A stretch of 64,000 bases of DNA from Hylemonella sp. UBA6679 (GCA_002454975.1 DKJZ01000069.1:31059-95058), one strand, 5' to 3'. Shown: positions 27,768-36,327, counted from the stretch's first letter. Numbers and translations: made by a program. Notes: generated by a model from the sequence alone, not told the origin.

Positions 27768-30068
27768 GTGAGTAAGCTGCTTAAACCCGAGACAAACGCT
27801 GTCGCCCGTGGCGCTGGTGCCGCGCGTTCGGCTGCGGCCACCGCAGCCGCCAATGCGGCGAACGCCGCGAATGCGGCAGCGGCGAGCTTTGCAGGGCTGA
27901 CTGCCAAGCTCGACTACCTTCACGCCCACGACCTAGAGCAGGTTCGCCAAGCCTACCGTTTTGCCGATCAAGCCCACTTGGGCCAGATGCGCAACAACGG
28001 CGAGCCCTACATCACCCACCCGATTGCCGTGGCGGCCCAATGCGCGCAGTGGAAGCTCGATGCGCAGGCCCTGATGGCTGCTTTGCTGCACGACACACTG
28101 GAAGACTGCGGCATCACCAAAGTGGAGCTCATCGAGCGTTTTGGCCCTGCCGTGGCCGAGCTGGTCGACGGCTTGACCAAACTCGACAAGCTGGAGTTCA
28201 ACACCCGCGAAGAAAACCAGGCCGAGTCCTTTCGCAAAATGCTGCTGGCCATGGCCCGCGATGTGCGGGTGATTCTGGTCAAGCTGGCCGACCGCTCCCA
28301 CAACATGCGCACCCTGGCAGATGTGCCTCGCAGCAAATGGGCGCGAATTTCTTCCGAAACCCTGGACATCTACGCGCCCATTGCTTACCGCTTAGGCTTG
28401 AACCAAACTTACCGCGAGCTGCAAGACCTGTCGTTTCGGCACCTGCTGCCGTGGCGCTACAACGTCTTGGTCAAAGCGGTGGCCAAAGCACGCGGACGGC
28501 GTCGTGACCTGATCCAAAAAGTTCAACGTGAGGTGGAACACGCCTTTGCCGCCATTGGCATGACGGTTCGCCTGGCAGGCCGAGAAAAAACGCTCTACTC
28601 CATCTACCGCAAGATGGACGACAAGCACCTGACCTTTGCACAGATCACCGATATTTATGGCTTTCGTGTGATTGTCCCGGGCACTGTGGACTGCTACACC
28701 GGCATGGGCGTGCTGCACCAGCTCTACAAGCCTGTGCCTGGCAAATTCAAAGACCACATTGCGATTGCCAAGCCCAACGGTTACCAGTCTTTGCACACCA
28801 CCTTGGTGGGCCCCTCGGGGGTGAACGTGGAGTTTCAGTTACGCACCGAGGCCATGCACGTGGTGGCAGAGTCTGGGGTGGCCGCGCATTGGCTCTACAA
28901 AGCCAGCGAACCCGACAGCGCCACCGCCGACCGTTTGGGCACCAAGTGGCTGCAGTCGCTGCTAGACATTCAAGACGAAACCCGCGACGCAGCTGAGTTT
29001 TGGGACCACGTCAAGTTTGATCTGTTCCCAGACGCGGTGTATGTGTTCACGCCCAAGAGCCGCATCATGGCCTTGCCACGCGGGGCCACGGTGGTGGACT
29101 TTGCCTACGCGATTCACTCCAACGTGGGCGACCACACCACGGGTGCGCGCATCAATGGCGAATCGGCCCCCTTGCGCACCGAGCTCAAAAACGGCGATGT
29201 GGTGGAGGTTGTGACCTCACCCGAGTCTTTGCCCAACCCTGCTTGGCTGAGCTTTGTACGCACGGGGCGGGCGCGCTCCAAAATTCGCCATCACCTCAAA
29301 ACCATGGCGCACACCGAGTCTGAAAGCTTGGGCGAAAAACTCTTGAGCCAAGCCTTGCGTGCCGAAGGCATCGACAAACTGCCCGACAGCGATGCTGCAC
29401 ACCAAGCCTTGTGGGACAGGCTGCTGCGTTTTTCAGGCAACAAATCGCGCTCGGAGTTGCTGGTGGACATTGGGCTGGGCAAGCGCATTGCCACCATCGT
29501 GGCCAAACGTCTGCTCGCACTCATGGTGGAGCGCGGAGAAAAACCTGACCCTTTGTTGATGACCCGCGAGCGCTTCACCGCCCACGACAACATTTCTCAA
29601 GGCGCACTCATTTTGGACGGCAGCGAAAATGCCTCGGTGCAGTTCGCCGCCTGCTGCAGGCCCGTGCCAGGCGACAGAATTTTGGGCTACCTGGGCCGTG
29701 GCGAAGGGCTGGTGGTGCACACCCACGACTGCGCCGTGGGCCAAAAACTGCAACACAAAGACAGCGAACGCTTCATCACTGTGGATTGGTCAGACGAGCC
29801 CGTGCGGCCTTTTGAGGCGGCGGTGCAGGTCACGGTGGTCAACGGCAAAGGTGTGCTGGCGCGTGTGGCTTCTGCCTTGGCTGTGGCCGAAGCAGACATC
29901 ACCCACATTGACATGGGCGATGAGGCAGCACAAGAAACCACGGCATTGCGTTTTGTGATTGCTGTGCGCGACGCTGCGCACCTGGATGTGGCCTTGCGCC
30001 ATCTGCGTCGCACGCCGTCGGTGATCAGAGCCGACCGCATCGTCAGCCACAACCACGTGAGTCACTGA
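27768..30068 (+). CDS. spoT: bifunctional (p)ppGpp synthetase/hydrolase
   Basis: A 766-residue Rel/SpoT homologue with a GTG start at 27768. After an unusual Ala/Asn-rich N-terminal stretch (~residues 8-45) come the hydrolase HD domain (AALLHDTLEDC near 102; RSHNMRTL near 175), the synthetase domain (YSIYRKMDDKH near 280; GYQSLHTT near 338), TGS (VYVFTPKSRIMALPRGAT near 425), a conserved-cysteine region (FAACCRPVPGD near 628) and an ACT domain at the end. It makes and degrades the stringent-response alarmone. Both catalytic halves look intact. Confidence 0.96.
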   Translation: MSKLLKPETNAVARGAGAARSAAATAAANAANAANAAAASFAGLTAKLDYLHAHDLEQVRQAYRFADQAHLGQMRNNGEPYITHPIAVAAQCAQWKLDAQALMAALLHDTLEDCGITKVELIERFGPAVAELVDGLTKLDKLEFNTREENQAESFRKMLLAMARDVRVILVKLADRSHNMRTLADVPRSKWARISSETLDIYAPIAYRLGLNQTYRELQDLSFRHLLPWRYNVLVKAVAKARGRRRDLIQKVQREVEHAFAAIGMTVRLAGREKTLYSIYRKMDDKHLTFAQITDIYGFRVIVPGTVDCYTGMGVLHQLYKPVPGKFKDHIAIAKPNGYQSLHTTLVGPSGVNVEFQLRTEAMHVVAESGVAAHWLYKASEPDSATADRLGTKWLQSLLDIQDETRDAAEFWDHVKFDLFPDAVYVFTPKSRIMALPRGATVVDFAYAIHSNVGDHTTGARINGESAPLRTELKNGDVVEVVTSPESLPNPAWLSFVRTGRARSKIRHHLKTMAHTESESLGEKLLSQALRAEGIDKLPDSDAAHQALWDRLLRFSGNKSRSELLVDIGLGKRIATIVAKRLLALMVERGEKPDPLLMTRERFTAHDNISQGALILDGSENASVQFAACCRPVPGDRILGYLGRGEGLVVHTHDCAVGQKLQHKDSERFITVDWSDEPVRPFEAAVQVTVVNGKGVLARVASALAVAEADITHIDMGDEAAQETTALRFVIAVRDAAHLDVALRHLRRTPSVIRADRIVSHNHVSH

Positions 30069-30074
30069 CAGCGC

Positions 30075-30626
30075 TTAAGTGGGTGTCGGGTAAGACACGT
30101 GCAGCACTTCGATCTCTTCAACCCCGGCGGGTGTCTGTAACTTGACCACATCGCCCACGTGCGACTTGATCAGCGCACGGGCAATGGGGGCAACCCAGCT
30201 CACCTCACCTTGCAGGTTATCGGCCTCATCAATCCCCAAAATACGGATGGTGCGCGCCAGGCCCTGGCTGTCTGCGTAGGTCACGCGGGCACCAAAAAAC
30301 ACCTGATCCCGGCCGTGATGCACCGATGGGTCGGTGACCTCCGCTATTTCCAAGCGTTTGGTGAGAAAACGAATACGCCGGTCTATTTCACGCAAACGTT
30401 TTTTGCCGTAGAGGTAGTCGCCGTTTTCTGAACGGTCGCCATTGCTCGCCGCCCAATGAACGATCTCCACCACCTTGGGGCGCTCTTCGTCAATCAAGCT
30501 GATGAGTTCGGCTCGTAAACGCGCGTAGCCCTGCGGCGTGATGTAGTTTTTGCCACCCACCGGTAAGGGCGGCAGGCCAAACTCTTCATCGTCGTTGTCA
30601 GATTCTTTGGTGAACGCTTTGCTCAT
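30075..30626 (-). CDS. greB: transcription elongation factor GreB
   Basis: 183 residues from the ATG at 30626 (MSKAFTKESD); the open frame extends 40 codons upstream through the tRNA-Arg terminator and is not plausible there. Residues ~35-105 form the coiled-coil with EERPKVVEIVHWAASNGDRSENGDYLYGK; the acidic tip and the KKRLREIDRR segment mark GreB. The C-terminal FKBP-like domain follows. It rescues backtracked RNA polymerase by stimulating transcript cleavage. It converges with spoT, 6 bases apart. Confidence 0.95.
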   Translation of the reverse strand: MSKAFTKESDNDDEEFGLPPLPVGGKNYITPQGYARLRAELISLIDEERPKVVEIVHWAASNGDRSENGDYLYGKKRLREIDRRIRFLTKRLEIAEVTDPSVHHGRDQVFFGARVTYADSQGLARTIRILGIDEADNLQGEVSWVAPIARALIKSHVGDVVKLQTPAGVEEIEVLHVSYPTPT

Positions 30627-30658
30627 GATGGACGTGGATGATGCCATTACCAGAGACG

Positions 30659-30691
30659 AAAAAACCCTGGAACATTGCTGTTCCAGGGTTT
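30659..30691 (-). terminator. terminator after tRNA-Arg
   Basis: A perfect 13-base stem (30662-30674 with 30679-30691, AAACCCTGGAACA) with a 4-base loop. On the minus strand it ends in six T residues. It starts 7 bases past the tRNA CCA and lies just upstream of the greB start. Confidence 0.9.
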
Positions 30692-30697
30692 CACGTT

Positions 30698-30774
30698 TGG
30701 TGCGGCTGGCAGGAATTGAACCCACGACCCCTTGGTTCGTAGCCAAGTACTCTATCCAACTGAGCTACAGCCGC
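30698..30774 (-). tRNA. tRNA-Arg (anticodon ACG)
   Basis: 77 bases with encoded CCA. Acceptor GCGGCTG pairs with CAGCCGC, discriminator A. The anticodon loop CTACGAA gives ACG, which becomes ICG after TadA deamination and reads CGU, CGC and CGA. The T loop is TTCAATT. Confidence 0.97.
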
Positions 30775-30842
30775 TGAGACGCAAAGTATAACACGACTTT
30801 TTCAATGCGGCCCGCGCCTCGTGGCGTTTCTCGTCACAAAAC

Positions 30843-31676
30843 TCAGGCGAACATGTCGGGCTGTGTGGCCACCAAGTGGTCGTAAATGGGCTGGAAGTGC
30901 AACCAGCCGATGTACTCAGAGCCCACGTGTTCGCGGCTGTAGCGTGCGCGCTCTGGGGGCACAAGCACGGGTTTGTGGCCTGAGGCTTCGACCAACATTT
31001 GTTGACGGCAGCAACGCTCAAGCGCAATGAACCAAAAGGCCGCGGCCTCAATGCTGTGGCGGCTGGCGGTCAACAAGCCATGGTTTTGGTGAATGGCCGC
31101 CTTCACACCTGTGAACCAATCGCAAACCGCCAAGCCGGCTTTTTCTTCAACAGCCACTTGGCCGGCTTCGTCTTTGATGACGATGTGGTCTTCAAAAAAC
31201 GCCGCAGCGTCTTGCGAGATGGGCTCAAGCGGGCGGCCCAATGCAGCAAACGCGGTGCCATACACCGTGTGCGCATGACACATGGAAATGATGTCGGGAT
31301 GGGCCTCGTGCACCGCAGCGTGCAACACAAAACCAGCGCGGTTGATGGCATGCTTGCCCTCGACCACTTGCCCTTTGTGATCGGCCAAGATCAGGTTCGA
31401 CACTTTGACTTGTGCAAAGTGCACACACATGGGGTTGGTCCAGTACAGCTCAGGATGCTCAGGGTCGCGAATGGTGAGGTGACCAGCGAAACCGTAATCG
31501 AAACCCTCCAAGGCAAAGGCGCGGCAAGCGGCCACCAGGCGCTGCTTGCGGTGCAAGCGCTCGGCCTCGAAGCTGTCAAACGCTTTGATCTCGGGGTAGA
31601 TCAAGCCGGTTTGCGTGGGGTCGTAAATCGATTTCTTTTGAACATTCGCTTGAGGTGTTTTGACTTTATCCAACAT
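30843..31676 (-). CDS. class II aldolase/adducin-family protein
   Basis: 277 residues from the ATG at 31676, placed 6 bases after GGAGA; the open frame starts 5 codons earlier. The fold signature is clear: FDYGFAGHLTIRDPEHPE near 52, then a metal-site pair of histidines (HEAHPDIISMCHAHTVYG near 125) and HQNHGLLTA near 198. Family members are fuculose-phosphate-type aldolases, or decarboxylases such as the 3,4-dihydroxyphthalate decarboxylase of Gram-positive phthalate pathways. Third gene of an operon with a Rieske oxygenase and its reductase, so action on an oxidised aromatic acid is a reasonable inference, not shown. Confidence 0.82.
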   Translation of the reverse strand: MLDKVKTPQANVQKKSIYDPTQTGLIYPEIKAFDSFEAERLHRKQRLVAACRAFALEGFDYGFAGHLTIRDPEHPELYWTNPMCVHFAQVKVSNLILADHKGQVVEGKHAINRAGFVLHAAVHEAHPDIISMCHAHTVYGTAFAALGRPLEPISQDAAAFFEDHIVIKDEAGQVAVEEKAGLAVCDWFTGVKAAIHQNHGLLTASRHSIEAAAFWFIALERCCRQQMLVEASGHKPVLVPPERARYSREHVGSEYIGWLHFQPIYDHLVATQPDMFA

Positions 31677-31693
31677 CGCTGTCTCCTTCAAAA

Positions 31694-32659
31694 TTACAAA
31701 TTCAAAGACAAGGTTTTACCCTTGGCACGTGACACACACACGGTGAGGCAATGCGTTTTTTCCTCATCGCTCAAGATGTAGTCACGGTGGTCCACCTCGC
31801 CATCCACATACTCAACTTTGCAAGCACCGCACAAGCCCGACAAACACGAGGTCGACACGCGTCGGCCTGTGAGTTCAATGGCGCGCACAATGGTTTGATC
31901 TGGCCCCACCTGAATGGTCTCGCCGCTCTTGACCAAATGCACCTCAAAGGCACCATCGGGCAAGTCGGTCGCTTTGGGTTCCGGGGCTTTGAAATGCTCA
32001 CTGTGCACCGCCTCTTGGGGCCAATGCTCGCTGGCCTGCGCACAGGCATTCATGAAGCCCACTGGGCCGCAGTAATACACATGCGTGTTGGGCGCAGCCA
32101 CTTTGAGCAAGCCTGCAATGTCCAAACCTTTGCCTGGCTCACCACCGTCAAAATGGAAATGCAAGTGCGCTTGGGGCACCAGGGCTTGCAACTCTTTCAT
32201 GAAAGCCACATGGCCCGGGCTGCGCGCGCAGTAGTGCAACTCAAACGAAGCCCCTGCAGCTTGGAGCGTGTGCGCCATGGCTTTCAAGGGCGTGATGCCT
32301 ATGCCGCCTGCGATCAAGATGGAATGCTGGGCTGCACTTGCCAAAGGAAACGCGTTGCGTGCAGCACCCACCTGCAAGAGATCGCCCACCCGAACCTTGT
32401 GGTGCAGGGCTGAGGAACCGCCGCGGCTTTTGGCCTCCAGCAAGACACCCAGCAACCAATGGCTGGTGTCGCTGGGGTCACCTGCGAGCGAGTACGAACG
32501 CACCACGCCACCTGGCAGATGCACGTCCACATGCGCACCAGCTTCAAAGGGCTTCAGGGCATGGCCCTCTGGGTCCACCAGTTCGTAGGAACAAATGCCT
32601 TGGGCTTGCCAACGAATGGCCTGCACCCTCAGCAGTTGGGTGTCGGTTGCTGTGCTCAT
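31694..32659 (-). CDS. PDR/VanB-type oxygenase reductase (FMN, NADH, plant-type 2Fe-2S)
   Basis: A 321-residue electron-transfer protein. The N-terminal flavin domain has VVRSYSLAGDP near 53; the NAD domain has ILIAGGIGITPLKAMA near 115 and YYCGPVGFM near 195. The C-terminal ferredoxin holds CLSGLCGACKVEY near 270 and a last cysteine in HCLTVCVSRAKG. The order FMN-NAD-2Fe-2S matches phthalate dioxygenase reductase and VanB. Its ATG overlaps the oxygenase stop codon (ATGA), so it presumably delivers electrons to that oxygenase. Confidence 0.92.
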   Translation of the reverse strand: MSTATDTQLLRVQAIRWQAQGICSYELVDPEGHALKPFEAGAHVDVHLPGGVVRSYSLAGDPSDTSHWLLGVLLEAKSRGGSSALHHKVRVGDLLQVGAARNAFPLASAAQHSILIAGGIGITPLKAMAHTLQAAGASFELHYCARSPGHVAFMKELQALVPQAHLHFHFDGGEPGKGLDIAGLLKVAAPNTHVYYCGPVGFMNACAQASEHWPQEAVHSEHFKAPEPKATDLPDGAFEVHLVKSGETIQVGPDQTIVRAIELTGRRVSTSCLSGLCGACKVEYVDGEVDHRDYILSDEEKTHCLTVCVSRAKGKTLSLNL

Positions 32660-34194
32660 GCGTGACGCTTGGCCAACACGTCTTGTTGCAAGGCTTCCAT
32701 TTTGGCTTTGACAAAATCAGTGCGCTCTTGGCCCTTGAGCTTGTCAGCCTCGGTGAGGATCACCACCACTTGCTTGGCCAAATAGCGGCGCAAGGTCACC
32801 TCTTCTTCGGTGGTGCGACCCACCGGCAAGTCAAACACATTGCCTGAGCAATAGCTGTTGGGCTGGCCATCGTTGTCGCGCAACCACTGGGCAAATTGCT
32901 CAGGACCTGCGTTGGGGTTAGAGCCGCGCACCGCGTCTCGCAAGAGCTTGCGGAACATGTACAAGCCAGCATCGAACTTGGTGGGGTTCTCCAAGGCATG
33001 CACAGCGATCGGGCGCTGGCTGATGATGGCTTCGTAGTCACCTGGCGCGTACTGGCAATCTTTGTAATTCGCGCGTGCGCGGTGATCTGTCGGGATGGGG
33101 GGCAGGTCTTTGAGTTCGTACTTGCCAAAACGCTCAGGCCTGCGCATGGCAACCTGGCCTTCCAAGAAGTCAATGGTTTCGTAACCCACCATGTTTTTGT
33201 CGCCCACGCCGCGGGTGTCAATGCCCGGCCCCATCACGCGCCAGCCAATCATCTTGGCGTTTTGGTCATCGACCGGCACCGTCCAGCGAATCATGTGAAA
33301 GCGGCTGAAGAGTTTTTTCTTTTTGCCGTCTTCTGAGGTGTAGGCGTGCAAGCTCAAGTTGGGCAAAACCTGGTGCTGCACACGGATGAACATATGGCCA
33401 TCGTCCGAGCGGCGCGCGCCAGCAGCAGCCAAACTACGGCCACCGTGCACGGGCACGAAATGCATGTCAGGTGGCACTTCCATCGAGGCTGCGCCCACTT
33501 CGTCAAAGGTGGTGCCTTGGAAATGCTCGCCAGTCACTTGACGCTTGGCGTGCAAAGCCATGGTGTGGTAGTTGTCGGCCGAGTTGTCTTGAACCTGCAA
33601 CCAGTTGCAATGCTGGAAGTTGCTGTAGGGCACGAGCTCATCGCCTTCAGCCACAGTGAAGTTGGACTCCCACTCAGGAAACGGCGGCTCTTGCTCGGGC
33701 GGGCCCATGTAAGCAAACACCAAACCATGACGCTCAAAGGCTTTGTAAGCGCCTTGACGGATGGAGCAGCGATAACGCTCGCCCTCCTCCTCTTCGCCTT
33801 CAGGAAACGGCACGCGCAAACAGGTGCCGTCAATGTCAAACACCATGCCGTGGTAGCAGCATGAAATGCCGTGGTGTTCGATCTTGCCGTACTCCAAGGA
33901 CGCGCCGCGGTGCACGCAGTGCGCATGCAACAAACCAACGCGACCTGCGCCATCGCGAAAGGCCACCAACTCTTCGCCCAAAATTTTCAAAAAGCGTGGT
34001 GTGTCGGTGAGTTCCATCGACATGCATACGGGGTGCCAAAAGCGGCGCATGTACTCACCCGTGGGGGTGCCGGCGCCACATTCGGTCAACTCAGGGTCGT
34101 GGCCAGGCACGCGATTGACGTGATAACCACCAAAGGGAACGAGTTTCTTCTCGGTGGCGCCTTCGAGCTGAGTTGTTTTATCTCGCGTGTTCAT
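32656..34194 (-). CDS. Rieske aromatic-ring-hydroxylating oxygenase, alpha subunit
   Basis: A 512-residue catalytic subunit. The Rieske motif CVHRGASLEYGK...CCYH (Cys-x-His, 17 residues, Cys-x2-His) starts near residue 93. The mononuclear iron site is NSADNYHTMALHAKR near 208. Length and arrangement fit the phthalate-4,5-dioxygenase/VanA-like single-subunit group, which uses a PDR-type reductase encoded next door. No beta subunit gene is present. The substrate cannot be read from sequence; the C-terminal ~100 residues are longer than in VanA. First gene of the operon. Confidence 0.9.
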   Translation of the reverse strand: MNTRDKTTQLEGATEKKLVPFGGYHVNRVPGHDPELTECGAGTPTGEYMRRFWHPVCMSMELTDTPRFLKILGEELVAFRDGAGRVGLLHAHCVHRGASLEYGKIEHHGISCCYHGMVFDIDGTCLRVPFPEGEEEEGERYRCSIRQGAYKAFERHGLVFAYMGPPEQEPPFPEWESNFTVAEGDELVPYSNFQHCNWLQVQDNSADNYHTMALHAKRQVTGEHFQGTTFDEVGAASMEVPPDMHFVPVHGGRSLAAAGARRSDDGHMFIRVQHQVLPNLSLHAYTSEDGKKKKLFSRFHMIRWTVPVDDQNAKMIGWRVMGPGIDTRGVGDKNMVGYETIDFLEGQVAMRRPERFGKYELKDLPPIPTDHRARANYKDCQYAPGDYEAIISQRPIAVHALENPTKFDAGLYMFRKLLRDAVRGSNPNAGPEQFAQWLRDNDGQPNSYCSGNVFDLPVGRTTEEEVTLRRYLAKQVVVILTEADKLKGQERTDFVKAKMEALQQDVLAKRHA

Positions 34195-34424
34195 GGTTCG
34201 ACCCTTGTCTACAAAAATTGCTTGAAGACTGAAATGTACTCCGTATTCCGTATACAGACAACATGGACGCCATGGTGTTTGGCATGGAAGTGTGGCGATA
34301 TCTCCAGTTCTTTAATCCGATTTCCGCTCCACCCGACACCTGGACCATGTCCTCGCCTCCCTCTCCGAAATTTCATAACGTAGGCATTTATTAACAAGTA
34401 CCGACGTTATGAAATAATATCGCC
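34195..34424. promoter_or_regulatory. divergent promoter region between the oxygenase operon and abiE
   Basis: 230 bases without a gene. Near the oxygenase side lies CCGTATTCCGTATACAG (34241-34257) with a GTATAC palindrome at 34250-34255, a possible operator for a GntR- or MarR-type repressor (tentative). Near abiEi lies the 12-bp inverted repeat described separately. Nothing else recognisable between about 34262 and 34369. Confidence 0.4.
34370..34415 (+). promoter_or_regulatory. inverted-repeat operator of the abiE operon
   Basis: ATTTCATAACGT (34370-34381) and ACGTTATGAAAT (34404-34415) are perfect 12-bp inverted repeats with a 22-bp spacer, ending 9 bases before the abiEi ATG. AbiEi antitoxins are known to bind inverted repeats in their own promoter and repress it. 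A possible -35 TTAACA (34391-34396) and -10 TAATAT (34415-34420) overlap the repeats. Confidence 0.7.
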
Positions 34425-35027
34425 ATGGAAGCCACCTCTGAATCCCTTCTCGATCTCGCCCAGGGCAAGGTTCTGCTGCGCCCCCGCGACGCCGTTGCCC
34501 GGGGGCATTCACGCATGTATCTGGCGCAGCTTGCCCAGCGAGGACTACTGCACAAGGTCAGCCGGGGGCTGTATGCACTGCCGCAACGCAAAGCATCCGA
34601 ATTCGCCAGCCTTGCCGAAGTCGCAAGCAAGCATCCCCAGGTACTGGTGTGTCTACTGTCTGCCCTGTCCTTCCACGGACTAACAACCCAAGCGCCCTTT
34701 GAGGTGTGGATTGCGGTAGACAACAAGGCCAGGTCACCACAGATGTCCTACCCACCCCTTCATGTCGCACGATTCAGTGGAGCAGCCCTCTCCGAGGGCA
34801 TCGAACTTCACAACATTGAAGGGGTACCTGTGAAGATCACGAATGTGCCCAAAACCATTGCAGACTGCTTCAAGTACCGCAACAAGATTGGCCTGGACGT
34901 GGCCATGGAGGCGCTGAAAGAGGCGTGGAATGCAAAGCGTGTCTCTATGGATGAGCTTTGGCACTACGGGCAGATTTGCAGAGTGCAAAACGTGATGCGT
35001 CCATACCTGGAAGGACTAACCACGTGA
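34425..35027 (+). CDS. abiEi: AbiEi antitoxin (type IV toxin-antitoxin system)
   Basis: A 200-residue protein with an N-terminal winged helix (~15-60; AVARGHSRMYLAQLAQRG, then VSRGLYALPQ) and a C-terminal AbiEi domain (VLVCLLSALSFHGLT near 75; VPKTIADCFKYRNKIGLDVA near 143). It represses its own operon and counters AbiEii indirectly rather than by complex formation. No Shine-Dalgarno is obvious before the ATG, so translation may be leaderless or weak. It overlaps the toxin gene by 4 bases (GTGA). It lies beside a tRNA-linked insertion, a common place for AbiE modules. Confidence 0.9.
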   Translation: MEATSESLLDLAQGKVLLRPRDAVARGHSRMYLAQLAQRGLLHKVSRGLYALPQRKASEFASLAEVASKHPQVLVCLLSALSFHGLTTQAPFEVWIAVDNKARSPQMSYPPLHVARFSGAALSEGIELHNIEGVPVKITNVPKTIADCFKYRNKIGLDVAMEALKEAWNAKRVSMDELWHYGQICRVQNVMRPYLEGLTT

Positions 35028-35854
35028 TCAACAAACCCGCATCTGTACGGGCCAGACTGCTCAACAAAGCCAAGGCGGAAAACCAAGACTTCTCGCTGGT
35101 GCTGACCCGATATGGCTTGGAGCGCCTGCTCTATCGCCTGAGCGTTTCATCCAACAAGGACAATTTCCTGCTCAAAGGCGCGTTGCTTTTTGACATGTGG
35201 TTTGACGTCCCGCATCGCCCCACCCGGGACATTGACCTGCTGGGCTTTGGCTTGGCGGAAGAGCCGTTGGTGCATGAAGCATTCCGGGAGATCTGCGCAA
35301 TCGAATGTGATGACGGGATCGTGTTCGATGCCGACACCATCCGTGTCGCCGAAATCCGCAAGGAAGCCAATTATTCAGGTCTTCGAGTGACCTTGACCGG
35401 CCATCTCGATGGCGCTCGCAGCCCAGTCCAGATCGACATTGGCTATGGTGATGCCGTCACCCCAGCGCCAGAGCTGGCCGACTATCCGGTGATGCTGACA
35501 GAACTGCCAGCGCCCAAGATCAGGGTCTATCCCCGGTACACCGTGGTTGCGGAGAAGTTCGAAGCCATCGTTTCACTGGGCATGGCCAACACTCGGCTTA
35601 AGGACTATTTTGATCTTTGGGTGCTGCTCACAACCCAAGAGCTTGATCCAGAGTTGGTGCAAGCGGCGATCGTCGCGACCCTTGACCGACGTAAAACGCC
35701 AATGCCGGCCTCAACCCCCATTGGCCTGACATCCGTCTTTGGCGACGATCCCCAAAAGATCAAGCAATGGCAAGCATTCATCAAGAAAAACCAGTTGCAA
35801 GCACCAGAGTTAAATTCGGTCATTGAATCGCTTCGACCAAAATTGATTGCATAA
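35024..35854 (+). CDS. abiEii: AbiEii nucleotidyltransferase toxin
   Basis: 276 residues from the GTG at 35024, which overlaps the antitoxin stop; an open frame upstream inside abiEi is not plausible. The nucleotidyltransferase motif is intact: LLKGALLFDMW near 49 and RPTRDIDLLGFG near 65, where the two Asp residues bind metal, plus a later KIRVYPRYTVVAEKFEA segment. AbiEii/ToxN-like MenT enzymes add nucleotides to tRNA or other targets and block growth, giving phage abortive infection. Length is close to characterised AbiEii (about 300). Confidence 0.9.
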   Translation: MINKPASVRARLLNKAKAENQDFSLVLTRYGLERLLYRLSVSSNKDNFLLKGALLFDMWFDVPHRPTRDIDLLGFGLAEEPLVHEAFREICAIECDDGIVFDADTIRVAEIRKEANYSGLRVTLTGHLDGARSPVQIDIGYGDAVTPAPELADYPVMLTELPAPKIRVYPRYTVVAEKFEAIVSLGMANTRLKDYFDLWVLLTTQELDPELVQAAIVATLDRRKTPMPASTPIGLTSVFGDDPQKIKQWQAFIKKNQLQAPELNSVIESLRPKLIA

Positions 35855-36129
35855 ATCGCGTATTTCAATCACTCATGGCCACCTAGTTCTGATCAAGCAT
35901 GACAACCAAGATTCATATCACCCGCCCAGCCCGAACCCGCATGAATCCTAGGCCTCTCTCTTGGACACGACCAAGAGAAAACGGAGAAAGAGAGAGATTT
36001 CGGCACAAAAAATGGGCCATCCCCGATTTCCAGACCGTCCACGGCCAAGAGACTTTTTCAGGAATGGCGCCACTACAGGACCGCAACGAGTTGCATGAAC
36101 GGTATAGAGAACAGTTCACGGGTGATAAA
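35855..36129. other. intergenic between abiEii and the tRNA half
   Basis: 275 bases. A 78-codon frame (35899-36135) reads through here into the acceptor stem of the tRNA fragment; its composition (Arg- and Pro-rich, no ribosome-binding site) does not support a gene. I see no other feature. Confidence 0.5.
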
Positions 36130-36174
36130 TGGTAGGGCGTGAGTGACTTGAACACTCGACCAAAGGATTATGAG
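36130..36174 (-). pseudogene. 3' half of a split tRNA(CAT)
   Basis: On the minus strand this reads CTCATAA loop, TCCTT stem, variable loop TGGTC, T arm GAGTG/TTCAAGT/CACTC, acceptor ACGCCCT, discriminator A and CCA. It lacks everything before base 32. The missing 5' half is at 39726-39764, 3.55 kb upstream on the same strand, with a perfectly complementary acceptor strand (GGGGCGT) and the same 7-base anticodon loop. The gene looks like an elongator tRNA-Met-type tRNA cut by integration of an element. Confidence 0.85.
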
Positions 36175-36231
36175 CAGCTTTAAGAAATAAAACCTTATAT
36201 AAATCAATAGTTTACAAGCGTTCTACTGGAG

Positions 36232-36255
36232 TGTGGAAGCAAATGTGGAAGCAAC
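36232..36255 (+). repeat. paired TGTGGAAGC repeats, left end
   Basis: TGTGGAAGCAAA and TGTGGAAGCAAC in tandem, 12 bases apart, 57 bases inside the left junction. The same repeat pair occurs near the right junction in the same orientation. Likely binding sites of the lost integrase. Confidence 0.6.
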
Positions 36256-36327
36256 GTATATTCACTTCGACCAAGCTGCGAACTGTTATTAGGGGCTCTG
36301 TGGTCATAACTTATGTCGAGGTGCCAC

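Noticed and set aside
35899..36135. 78-codon ORF after abiEii
   Set aside because: No ribosome-binding site, skewed composition, and its last codons lie in the acceptor stem of the tRNA fragment.
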